64,000 nucleotides of DNA from Sphingobacterium sp. (GTDB lineage: Bacteria > Bacteroidota > Bacteroidia > Sphingobacteriales > Sphingobacteriaceae): positions 62,001 through 126,000 of the forward strand of contig JAITTY010000006.1 in assembly GCA_031286695.1 (NCBI GenBank). The letters run 5' to 3'. Below, one piece after another: positions 48,317 to 55,600 of this stretch. Positions within the stretch are counted from its first letter, which is position 1, and each line of letters starts with the position of its first letter. Made by a program: the position numbers and the translations under genes. The notes under the pieces were generated by a model. It saw only the letters and a program-made list of their open reading frames with translations. It had not been told where the DNA came from and did no database searches.

Positions 48317-49879
48317 ATGAAAACAAAGATCTTAGCACTGTTACTGCTGTCAGCCACGCTGGGAAGCTGTAATAAATTTTTGGAAGAAAAACCGCTGGCC
48401 GAAGTTGCCCTGGACCAGCATTATAAAAACTTATACGATGTGCAGGCCGCAATCGCTGGAATGTATAGTGCCTTTCAGCTTGAAATGGTTGGCAAGGGTA
48501 ACTATCAGGATAACAAAGATAATTACCTCGAGAAATACCTGTATTGGGGTGAATATCGTGCTGATAATTTTGACCGGGCGATTAGTTACACGAAAGACTA
48601 TGTGGACGAGATCGTATTAAATAGCCTTACGCCAACCAATCAGTTTTCAGACTGGAGCGGACTCTATACCGCCATCGGGCGTATTAATAACAATATCAAG
48701 TATATTCCAAAGGCAGCGGAATTGGATAGCCGCATTACCCCGGAGATGCTGAAAGATTATCTCGCGCAGTGTTATGCCCTTAGAGCCATGTGTTATTTCT
48801 ATCTCGTCCGTGTATGGGGAGATGCTCCGATATGGCTTGAACCGTATGAAGACGTACAGCAGCCTGCTGCTAGCGCACGTGAATCGAAAGATAAGATATT
48901 GAACGAGGTCATTATACCGGATCTGGAAAAAGCCTATTCCCTGGTCGATAAAGATGCGAAAAACTCCCTATGGACAATTGGAGGAGCAGGGATCTGTGCC
49001 ATCATGTCCGATGTGTATATGTGGAAGAAGGATTATCAAAATGCAACGAAATGGATCACACGCCTGTTTTTGACAAAGTCTCCTACAGGGGTGAGCTATG
49101 CCGGAACCAATGAAACCAATTTGCAAGATGGCGGAAGCTGGAAAACTATTTTTGTCAATCCAACTTCCAGCAAAGAAACCATCTGGAGCATCCATTGGGA
49201 TTACCTCAAAAATGGCTGTGCCTGTATGCAGACATCATGGTCCCCCAATAATAAGCAGATTATAGTCGATGAAGGGGTGTGGGCGACCTGGTTTCAGCCC
49301 CAGACGACAACTTCCCCAAGTCCTGATATCAGACCTCAACAAACATTGGATGTGTATTTTGGATTGCCAAGCAATAAACGGGACCGATTTATCAAATGGT
49401 ATCCTACCGATGCCAATCCAACCAAAGCGGATCCATGGCCCGTGACAAATCAGGCTCTTCCGGTTTATCTGACGATGTACAGGCTGAGCGATATGTATCT
49501 TTTGTACGCCGAAGCGTTGAATGGCTTGGGGGATCGGACCAACGCCCTGAAATACTTAAACTTTGTACGCAAACGTGCACGTCTACCACAATATGATGCA
49601 AATGACGCAACGATTGCCACAAGCTATCAGCTGGAAACGGCTATTTTGGATGAACGTCGTCTGGAACTTTTTGGTGAGGGGAAAAGGTGGTTTGATCTGG
49701 TGCGCACTGGACGTGTGAAGGACGTGATGGACCCAATCTTGAAACGTAGACAGGAAGAAGCGGGTAATTTAGAAAAACCCGGATTCCTGGATCCAACAAA
49801 TAGAGTGTATTGGCCTATTCACCGGAATGTTTTAAACTCGAATAAAGCATTGGTTCAAAATCCGGGATATACAGATTAA
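48317..49879 (+). CDS. SusD/RagB-like glycan-binding lipoprotein
   Basis: A 520-aa surface lipoprotein (lipobox TLGSCNKF). N-terminal FLEEKPLAEVALDQHYKN and the C-terminal DERRLELFGEGKRWFDLVRTGR are hallmark SusD segments, with TPR helices between. It binds glycans and hands them to the SusC barrel. The pair is followed by a lipoprotein and a lyase. Confidence 0.94.
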   Translation: MKTKILALLLLSATLGSCNKFLEEKPLAEVALDQHYKNLYDVQAAIAGMYSAFQLEMVGKGNYQDNKDNYLEKYLYWGEYRADNFDRAISYTKDYVDEIVLNSLTPTNQFSDWSGLYTAIGRINNNIKYIPKAAELDSRITPEMLKDYLAQCYALRAMCYFYLVRVWGDAPIWLEPYEDVQQPAASARESKDKILNEVIIPDLEKAYSLVDKDAKNSLWTIGGAGICAIMSDVYMWKKDYQNATKWITRLFLTKSPTGVSYAGTNETNLQDGGSWKTIFVNPTSSKETIWSIHWDYLKNGCACMQTSWSPNNKQIIVDEGVWATWFQPQTTTSPSPDIRPQQTLDVYFGLPSNKRDRFIKWYPTDANPTKADPWPVTNQALPVYLTMYRLSDMYLLYAEALNGLGDRTNALKYLNFVRKRARLPQYDANDATIATSYQLETAILDERRLELFGEGKRWFDLVRTGRVKDVMDPILKRRQEEAGNLEKPGFLDPTNRVYWPIHRNVLNSNKALVQNPGYTD

Positions 49880-49903
49880 CAGAAGAATTTAAATCAGAGC
49901 GTC

Positions 49904-50671
49904 ATGAAAAGAATGTTTAAGACCAAATGGACCTATAGCGCTATCATCGCCGTAAGTCTATTAATGACAAGTTGTTCACTTTTCGATTTGGAACTGCAAA
50001 AAGATTACGATTACCAACATAAAACTTTAGATCCTAATATCGGGATCAGTGCACGGAAATTTTTGGAGAACCGATCGTATGAGACGGTAGAAAATCCGAC
50101 AGATACAGTTTTCAAATGGATGCGGAAGGGGCTCGAATATGCTGGTATCCCTTTGGAAGAATTTGAAAAAAATGATCGAACCTTTATTTTTTTACATAAT
50201 GACGGGATAAAGACCTGGGATACTAAAACGAAGAAGGTGACAGCAGGCCTGTTTTTTGACTTTCCAATTGTGACCGGAGTGGACGGAACAGGCAAACCGA
50301 TTACGAGACCGGCGACAAAATGGGAAGACTACAATAAAGATGATGTCCGTAATTATTTCCTTTATCTCATGCTGGAAGGGAATTACAATTTTGATAAGCT
50401 GAATATAGAAAATACAAAAGCAAAAACAATGCTTCCGGCCAATACTGTTGCCAGCAAAAGTTCGCTGTTGGGGTATATGAATGAGGGCAAAGGTTTTGAT
50501 CAGGAAGGGCTGATGGTGTTACGTCTGGTCAATAACAGTGATTTGGCGCCGATTCAGATTAACAATAAAACAACCAATCGATCCGGCGGGTATATTGTGA
50601 CGAATGGCGTGGTTCATGTCTTTGGAAGCAAGGGGAATAACACTGTTTACCCTTTTGCAGGAGCACTTTAA
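49904..50671 (+). CDS. locus-associated lipoprotein, possibly fasciclin-like
   Basis: A 255-aa protein with a lipobox (LLMTSCSLF). It sits between SusD and the PL6 lyase, 25 and 29 bp away, so it belongs to the operon. Segments such as RTFIFLHNDGIKTW, RNYFLYLMLEGNYNFDKL and GGYIVTNGVVHVFGSKGN resemble fasciclin-type folds (a hidden-domain guess). It may be a surface glycan-binding protein; the ligand is unknown. Confidence 0.7.
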   Translation: MKRMFKTKWTYSAIIAVSLLMTSCSLFDLELQKDYDYQHKTLDPNIGISARKFLENRSYETVENPTDTVFKWMRKGLEYAGIPLEEFEKNDRTFIFLHNDGIKTWDTKTKKVTAGLFFDFPIVTGVDGTGKPITRPATKWEDYNKDDVRNYFLYLMLEGNYNFDKLNIENTKAKTMLPANTVASKSSLLGYMNEGKGFDQEGLMVLRLVNNSDLAPIQINNKTTNRSGGYIVTNGVVHVFGSKGNNTVYPFAGAL

Positions 50672-50699
50672 CGAAAGAACCTTTTAAACAAATTTAAAT

Positions 50700-52163
50700 A
50701 TGATCAAAAAGAATTCAGTTATTGCTTCACTTCTGCTGCTATTGGCGGTAGGAACTAGCTGTGAGAAATCGCCAGCCGAAAAGCTCACTTTAAACAGTAT
50801 TGCCTGTGTGCAATGCCACACCATTCAGTCGGCAGCGGATCTTCAGGCACTGAGCTTACAGCCCGGAGACACGGTCATTATGAAGTCCGGTCAATGGACC
50901 AATCAGGAACTAACCTTCAGTGCTCAAGGGACAAAACAGCAGCCTATTGTATTGATGGCAGAGCAGCGGGGGGCAGTTATCATGAAAGGTACTTCTTCTG
51001 TTAGTATCACAGGACAATGGTTAGTTGTGGATGGACTTGTGTTCCAGGAAGGGTATACGACAGGCAAAAATGTGGTGGATTTTACCTCTTCCTCTTCAAA
51101 CTGTCGTCTAACCAATACGTCGATTGTGGACTATAATCCGCCGGCAGCAACGACCGACTACCGTTGGATTTCCATCAATGGTTCCTATCATCGCATTGAC
51201 CACTGCTATTTAAAAGGAAAGACCCATCAGGGACCGACCATGGTCGTATGGGGGACCAGTAAACCAATGAAACACCGGATCGATCACAACTTCTTTGGGG
51301 AGCGTGCTGCGGTACCGGACAATGGCGGTGAAACCATTCGCGTTGGAACCAGCGACTGGTCGATGACAAATGCACTGACAACCATTGAAGATAATATTTT
51401 CCAGCGCTGTAACGGCGAAACGGAAATTATATCCAATAAGATGGGGGCTGACACCATTCGGAACAATTATTTCTACGAAAGCCAGGGAACCTTATGCCTG
51501 CGGCACGGCAATGGATCTGCCGTCTATGGAAACTATTTTGTTGGTAATGGAAATAGTGCCGCTGGTGGTATTCGTATCGTAGGTGAAGATCATCTTGTCT
51601 ACAACAATTACTTCCAGAATATGGCCGGCACGGGGCAAAAGGCTGCGTTAGCCATTATGGACGGTGTACCAAATTCCCCTTTAAGCGGTTACTTTCAGGT
51701 AAAACGCGTGAAAGTTGTTGCCAATACCATGATTAAATGTAAGCAGTCATTCGATATCGGTTCAGGAAAAGGCGGAAATAGCCGGACATTGCCGCCGACG
51801 GATGGACATATTGCAAACAATGTGGTATCCCAATCTGCGCAGTCAACGATGCTGACCTTTACCGATCAACCCGTCAATTTTGTTTATCAGGGAAATATTG
51901 TTTTCGATGTGCCGACAAGTCAACAGCTGCCGGCAGGGTTTACACGGGTGAATCCGCAGTATTCGTTAACAACAGATGGTATCTATGAGCCTACGAGTAG
52001 CAGCCCGGTATTGGGTGCCTTTGTAGGAAATTATCCTTTTGCGGCTGCCGCAGATGCCGGAGCGCCTAAACTGGATACGAAACATCGCGATCTGCTGAAA
52101 GCCCAAAATATTGGGCCTGTATTTATGACTGGTCTGGGGAGCAGCTTGGTCATTAATCCTTAA
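50700..52163 (+). CDS. polysaccharide lyase family 6 (alginate/chondroitin lyase-like)
   Basis: A 487-aa lipoprotein (lipobox GTSCEKS) with a right-handed beta-helix. Conserved PL6 blocks are ISINGSYHRIDHCYLKGKTH, NGGETIRVGTSDWS, RCNGETEIISNKMG and LCLRHGNGS, which supply the Ca2+ and catalytic Lys/Arg residues. PL6 enzymes cleave alginate or dermatan-type uronate links by beta-elimination. Together with GH88/105 this points to a uronic-acid-rich polysaccharide as the target of the locus. Last gene of the operon. Confidence 0.88.
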   Translation: MIKKNSVIASLLLLLAVGTSCEKSPAEKLTLNSIACVQCHTIQSAADLQALSLQPGDTVIMKSGQWTNQELTFSAQGTKQQPIVLMAEQRGAVIMKGTSSVSITGQWLVVDGLVFQEGYTTGKNVVDFTSSSSNCRLTNTSIVDYNPPAATTDYRWISINGSYHRIDHCYLKGKTHQGPTMVVWGTSKPMKHRIDHNFFGERAAVPDNGGETIRVGTSDWSMTNALTTIEDNIFQRCNGETEIISNKMGADTIRNNYFYESQGTLCLRHGNGSAVYGNYFVGNGNSAAGGIRIVGEDHLVYNNYFQNMAGTGQKAALAIMDGVPNSPLSGYFQVKRVKVVANTMIKCKQSFDIGSGKGGNSRTLPPTDGHIANNVVSQSAQSTMLTFTDQPVNFVYQGNIVFDVPTSQQLPAGFTRVNPQYSLTTDGIYEPTSSSPVLGAFVGNYPFAAAADAGAPKLDTKHRDLLKAQNIGPVFMTGLGSSLVINP

Positions 52164-52183
52164 ATGAATGTAAATAATATTTT

Positions 52184-52213
52184 ATGCGGTAAATATGCTT
52201 GTATTTACCGCAT
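52184..52213 (+). terminator. hairpin after the PL6 gene
   Basis: ATGCGGTAAATA, six-base loop, TATTTACCGCAT: a 12-bp perfect stem 20 bp after the stop codon, without a strong T run. A likely end of the polysaccharide operon. Confidence 0.6.
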
Positions 52214-52314
52214 ATAATTATGAGATCAACGGAAATATACTGCTACCAAGTTATATCAAAAAACAATATTCATTCAGTTTTTAGACAGTAATTAGTCATT
52301 GTTTATTCAGTCTA

Positions 52315-52374
52315 CACTGAGCAATCACTGAACGAGCACTGAACAAGCACTGAACAATCACTGAACAAGCAGTG
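52315..52374 (+). repeat. 11-bp tandem repeats
   Basis: About five near-identical units of period 11 (AGCACTGAACA with A/C/G variants) follow one another in the spacer between the PL6 and XRE genes. A second, more degenerate period-11 array with similar units is found at about 58608-58790. Confidence 0.75.
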
Positions 52375-52529
52375 TCAAAAGATAGAATATGGTTACTATC
52401 TGATCTTAGTTTGTTGCGGCTAAAAGAGAACCCAAGGCCCGATCTTTAATCAGACTGGCCGTTGTTTTATTTAATGATGGGAAAGGTATATAAAGTTCTT
52501 GCACTCACAGATAGTAAGTTTGGCAAATT

Positions 52530-53036
52530 TTATTTATATTTTTTGACAGGTTTTGGAGAGTGCTTTTTTCGGTATTCTTTATAATTTCCATGTTTTTCGT
52601 ATTCCAGCGTACCTTCCTCACAATAACTGCTTAGATAAACAGAAAATTTATTGCTTTGTTCCTTGTTGGCATTCAGCTGTTTGATTATTTGAGAAACACG
52701 GCGGGGTATTTCGAAAAAATTGGAATTGTAAACAAGATCATCCAGTTCTTTTGTCAGTTCAATACGACGTTTTGACTCCGGCGGAATATTGTAGAGCGGT
52801 GTTAGATCAATTTGTTTTTTGAATATGGTGTTTGGTTGAATATTTAATGCGCGGCAGATCAGAATAAAGTTGTTCAGTGATGCACCTTTTCCTTTTTCAA
52901 CAGCTGCTATTGTGTTAGTTGTTAATCCGGTCATATTGGCTACATCTTTCAGCGTGTAGTATATTTTTTCACGTTGAATGCGCAATTGTTCGCCAATTTC
53001 CTCCAGTATATTCTCATTGGTATATCCCATATACAA
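52530..53036 (-). CDS. XRE-family helix-turn-helix regulator
   Basis: A 168-aa protein. The N-terminal helix-turn-helix (IGEQLRIQREKIYYTLKDVA, then NMTGLTTNTIAAVEKG) spans about 14-60; the C-terminal half is unassigned and ends in a basic tail (KHSPKPVKKYK). A start at the third codon (53030) is equally possible. TTATTTGCGCA motifs lie directly upstream (53046-53056, 53082-53092), and a related TTTTTGCGCAAAAA palindrome lies before the RNA array at 53405. It may repress itself and perhaps the array (inference). Confidence 0.75.
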   Translation of the reverse strand: MYMGYTNENILEEIGEQLRIQREKIYYTLKDVANMTGLTTNTIAAVEKGKGASLNNFILICRALNIQPNTIFKKQIDLTPLYNIPPESKRRIELTKELDDLVYNSNFFEIPRRVSQIIKQLNANKEQSNKFSVYLSSYCEEGTLEYEKHGNYKEYRKKHSPKPVKKYK

Positions 53037-53045
53037 ATGGAAAAC

Positions 53046-53092
53046 TTATTTGCGCATTTTTAGAATAATAATATTTGTATTTTATTTGCGCA
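53046..53092. promoter_or_regulatory. paired TTATTTGCGCA direct repeats before the XRE gene
   Basis: Copies at 53046-53056 and 53082-53092 are 36 bp apart and lie 10-60 bp upstream of the XRE start. They are candidate autoregulatory operators, since the core TTTGCGCA recurs at 53405-53418. Confidence 0.5.
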
Positions 53093-53404
53093 AATTGATA
53101 TTTGTTTTTATATTTGTTTCAACGAAAGCCGATAACTAAACATGAAGGACAGCAGTAGCCTTGGAAGGGAGTTGTTAAACTATTGTTGTGCGATTAAAAT
53201 CTAATGAATGAGAAAATTAAGTATTAAAAATATCGCAAAGTCACCTGAATAAAATTGATTTCAATTTTATAGACATGTATCTAGCATCCTATGTTGATAA
53301 CCCCTATTATTGACTTGTAACTGCCATTCAAAGCATAGGATGAATAAAAAATAAAATTATTTGAATCGTTTAAATAGACTCTTAATTGAGCTTGTTTAAA
53401 GCTG

Positions 53405-53436
53405 TTTTTGCGCAAAAATAAAGTAATTATTTTGCG
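53405..53436. promoter_or_regulatory. palindromic TTTGCGCAAA element before the RNA array
   Basis: TTTTTGCGCAAAAA (53405-53418) is a perfect palindrome overlapping a second inverted repeat (CGCAAAAATAA ... TTATTTTGCG). It shares its core with the sites in front of the XRE gene, about 350 bp away, so the XRE protein might bind both (inference). Confidence 0.45.
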
Positions 53437-53529
53437 TTAAGGATGTTCTTTGACTTATTGGTATTGAAAAAGGAGAATATAAACGTATAGGCTGATCAGT
53501 AGTTTTGCTGATCGGTTTGATTATGATAA

Positions 53530-53588
53530 GAGGCATCTTGTGATGCCGTAGGGTGAGCGCAATGGCGACTCACTGAATACCCTTTTTT
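53530..53588 (+). ncRNA. tracrRNA-like structured RNA, copy 1
   Basis: A 59-bp element. A hairpin GGCATC-TTGT-GATGCC is followed by a nested stem: outer AGGGT/ACCCT, inner TGAG/CTCA, and CGC-AATG-GCG at the tip. It ends in a T6 run, so it resembles a short RNA with an intrinsic terminator. Its GAATACCC can pair with the GGGTAT core of the array repeats, and its GTAGGGT equals part of the repeat. That is the behaviour expected of a tracrRNA or guide scaffold for a Cas12f-like protein (inference). Two more copies lie at 54272 and 54880. Confidence 0.7.
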
Positions 53589-53650
53589 AAAAAATATTGG
53601 TTTACATTCTACTATATGTTCTTGATTATTATTCGGATACTAAGAGGTAG
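53589..53650 (+). repeat. leader-like segment, copy 1
   Basis: The stretch between tracr-like copy 1 and the first repeat is repeated at 54939-55001. The two share TATGTTCTTGATTATTATT exactly and further imperfect similarity on both sides. It may carry the promoter or processing site of its sub-array. Confidence 0.6.
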
Positions 53651-54214
53651 GATGTTAATGATCTTAAATTGTAGGGTATATACAACTAATTGGTTAGTGT
53701 ATTGCCCGACGCTGTGGATGTTAATGATCTTAAATTGTGGGGTATGCACAACAGTAACATCAGGCTCCCAATAAAAAGCTGAGATGTTAATGATCTCAAA
53801 AAGCAGGGTATACACAACTCACCGACCTATACATACCAAGGATTGCTCGACGCTGATGCTCTCAAAATGCAGGGTATACACAACTTGCCGCGATAGCTCT
53901 ATAATTGATAAATGATGTTGATGGTCTCAAATAGTAGGGTATACACAAAACCCACCGGGAAACAGTTTCTTCTTCAACAGATGTTAATGATCTCAAAATT
54001 CAGGATATATACTACAGGCGCTTTTCGGACTTTTCTTAATTCTTGAAGTTGATTATCTCAGAATATAGAGTATACACAATTAGAGACTCGTTAACAAATA
54101 GCGGTTTATGAGATGTTAATGATTTCATAATTTAGGGTGCATATAAAGTAGGGCGGACTTTGTGTAAGTCTTATGAGATGTTAATGATCTTAGAATGTAG
54201 GTGTTATACGCAAC
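53651..54214 (+). CRISPR. degenerate CRISPR-like sub-array 1 (9 repeats)
   Basis: Nine copies of a 36-bp repeat start at 53651, 53717, 53783, 53849, 53914, 53980, 54045, 54112 and 54177, giving a period of 65-67 bp. The consensus across all sub-arrays is GATGTTAATGATCTCAAAAT followed by GTAGGGTATACACAAC. The eight spacers are 29-31 bp and all different. No repeat equals the consensus exactly; the 3' half (TAGGGTATACACAAC) is best kept. The 3' CAAC end next to the spacer resembles Cas12f-type repeats, where the guide follows the repeat, so transcription is probably rightward. No cas1 or cas2 is nearby. Confidence 0.8.
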
Positions 54215-54271
54215 TAGTTGGTGGGCTATTACTGTGTTTTACATGATATTAGAATTTTAAAATTAGATATT
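54215..54271 (+). repeat. duplicated segment before tracr-like copy 2
   Basis: The 57 bp after the last repeat of sub-array 1 match 54822-54879 (shared GGGCTA-TACTG-GTTTT/GTTTTC and GATATTAGAATTTT). This shows that whole modules were copied in tandem. The AATTTT-AAAATT part can form a hairpin and may be a promoter or binding site. Confidence 0.6.
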
Positions 54272-54329
54272 GAGGCATCTTGTGATGCCGTAGGGTGAGC
54301 GCAATGGCGACTCACTAAATACCCTTTTT
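54272..54329 (+). ncRNA. tracrRNA-like structured RNA, copy 2
   Basis: Identical to copy 1 through both hairpins except CTGAAT changed to CTAAAT near the 3' end and a T5 run. All paired positions of the two stems are kept. It is followed by sub-array 2, but the leader-like segment seen after copies 1 and 3 is missing here. Confidence 0.7.
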
Positions 54330-54358
54330 CAAAAAATGTTAAGTATATGCAGCATTGG

Positions 54359-54821
54359 TTGATTTATGACCTTAAAAAGTGGGGGATTGACAATTTATAT
54401 TTGTGATTAGTTGAAATAGTAAATGTAGATAATTTCATTATCAAGGTATTCACAATTCGTTTTAAATAACCAAATACCGAAAAGAAGGGTATATACAATT
54501 GTCAGTCTTCGTGGAACTAGGATCTCGTTGATGTTAATGATATTGAAATGAAGGGAATACACAACTGGCGAACCGTATTAAATAACCATTGACTAGATGC
54601 TAATGATAGCGAAATGTAGGGTATAACAAACAAGATACGATTATTTGGCGTAAAAAATATTATTGGTCTCAAAAGTAGGGTATTCACAACAGAGAATTCT
54701 AGCTTCTCTAATTAATCAAAATCTTGATGACCTCATAGCGTAGGGTATAAACAACAGAGTCTTGTGTCTGTGTTTTCTGATGCCGAATGTTGATGATCTC
54801 AAAATGTAGAGTATAAGGAAC
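54359..54821 (+). CRISPR. degenerate CRISPR-like sub-array 2 (8 repeats, most diverged)
   Basis: Repeat copies start near 54359, 54422, 54464 (half copy), 54530, 54596, 54656, 54720 and 54786. The first three are the most decayed, keeping mainly AAGGGTAT-TACACAAT-like ends; the last four are clear. Spacers are 22-30 bp. One-base deletions occur in two repeats. The irregular spacing and decay mark this as the oldest or least constrained module. Confidence 0.75.
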
Positions 54822-54879
54822 TGGCGCATGGGCTACTACTGTTTTCTACGCGATATTAGAATTTTCAAAATTATATATG
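54822..54879 (+). repeat. duplicated segment before tracr-like copy 3
   Basis: The counterpart of 54215-54271, with about three quarters of positions alike by eye, ending just before the GAGGC start of the structured RNA. Confidence 0.6.
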
Positions 54880-54938
54880 GAGGCCTCTTGTTATGCCGTA
54901 GGGTGAGCGCAATGGCGACTCACTGAATACCCCTTTTT
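54880..54938 (+). ncRNA. tracrRNA-like structured RNA, copy 3
   Basis: The second, nested stem and the GAATACCC end are unchanged relative to copy 1, but the first hairpin has GGCCTC...TATGCC, which breaks two pairs. Selective loss in the first stem with strict conservation of the second suggests that the GGGT...ACCC structure is the functional part (inference). Confidence 0.65.
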
Positions 54939-55001
54939 AATAAAATCTTTGGTTGCATCCTACGCTATGTTCTTGATTATTATTGGGATAATAGGAGGTA
55001 G
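54939..55001 (+). repeat. leader-like segment, copy 2
   Basis: The counterpart of 53589-53650. TATGTTCTTGATTATTATT and the AGGAGGTAG/AGAGGTAG end just before the first repeat are shared. Confidence 0.6.
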
Positions 55002-55443
55002 CATGTTAATAATATCAAATGTGGGATATATACAACTCACCATTCATGACATTTAAGAAAACTATCGATGTTAATGATTTCAAAAAGCACGGCATACACA
55101 ACAAGACCGCCAAAAACGCAATGCCCGCCCCGATGTTAATGATCTTAAAATGTAGGGTATATACAACTATTAAAGATTTTTGGACCAGGTATGACAGATG
55201 TTAATGATCTCAAAATGTAGGGTATACACGACTTTCTTTTCCTGTTTTGTTCGTTGAGATCGATGCTAATGATCTCAAAATGTAGGACACACACATACAT
55301 ATATATAATCCTTAAAATTCTGGTTTACAGACCCTAATAGATGTTAATGCCCCCCAAAAGTAGGGTGTACACAACTTGTTCCAAACAAATGCAAGCACTT
55401 TTTCCTATGCTAATAATCTCAAGATATATAGGGTATACACAAC
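55002..55443 (+). CRISPR. degenerate CRISPR-like sub-array 3 (7 repeats)
   Basis: Repeats start at 55002, 55067, 55132, 55197, 55262, 55340 and 55406. The copy at 55197 matches the consensus at 35 of 36 positions. Spacers are 29-30 bp except one of 42 bp (55298-55339). The last repeat ends at 55443 and could be followed by one more guide before the sigma gene at 55601. This sub-array is the best preserved and lies closest to the protein genes. Confidence 0.8.
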
Positions 55444-55600
55444 TGGACCGCGTCACGTCAATACTTCCCATTCAATACCAATAAGTCTTTATAACCAAAT
55501 ATCAATTTACACGTGTTCGGCTTCGGTTTCCTGAAGATCTTTTCGATTTGTCGGAGCTGTGGTACGTTGCTGATGTATTGCTAACCATAAAAAACGAATT

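Larger units (their letters stand above)
52164..52529. other. 366-bp intergenic region
   Basis: It holds the hairpin at 52184-52213 and the 11-bp tandem repeats at 52315-52374. Beyond these nothing was recognised. Confidence 0.55.
53037..53529. other. 493-bp region between the XRE gene and the array, rich in inverted repeats
   Basis: No coding region. Inverted repeats seen are: ATAAAATTGA-TT-TCAATTTTAT at 53249-53270; CATCCTATG at 53285-53293 with its complement CATAGGATG at 53334-53342; the palindrome TTTTTGCGCAAAAA at 53405-53418; and CGCAAAAATAA at 53411-53421 with TTATTTTGCG at 53427-53436. A GATCAG...CTGATC hairpin lies at about 53494-53512. The last three directly precede the first tracr-like element and may control it. 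Confidence 0.6.

Noticed and set aside
53612..53815. 67-aa minus-strand open frame with internal repeats
   Set aside because: The peptide repeats only mirror the 66-bp DNA period, a multiple of three; it is a by-product of the array.
55019..55204. 61-aa open frame within the array
   Set aside because: It runs across several repeats and spacers, has no start signal and no protein-like composition.
53530..55443. Adaptive CRISPR-Cas immunity locus
   Set aside because: There is no cas1, cas2 or active nuclease, and the repeats are non-identical, so active spacer acquisition and interference are not supported.
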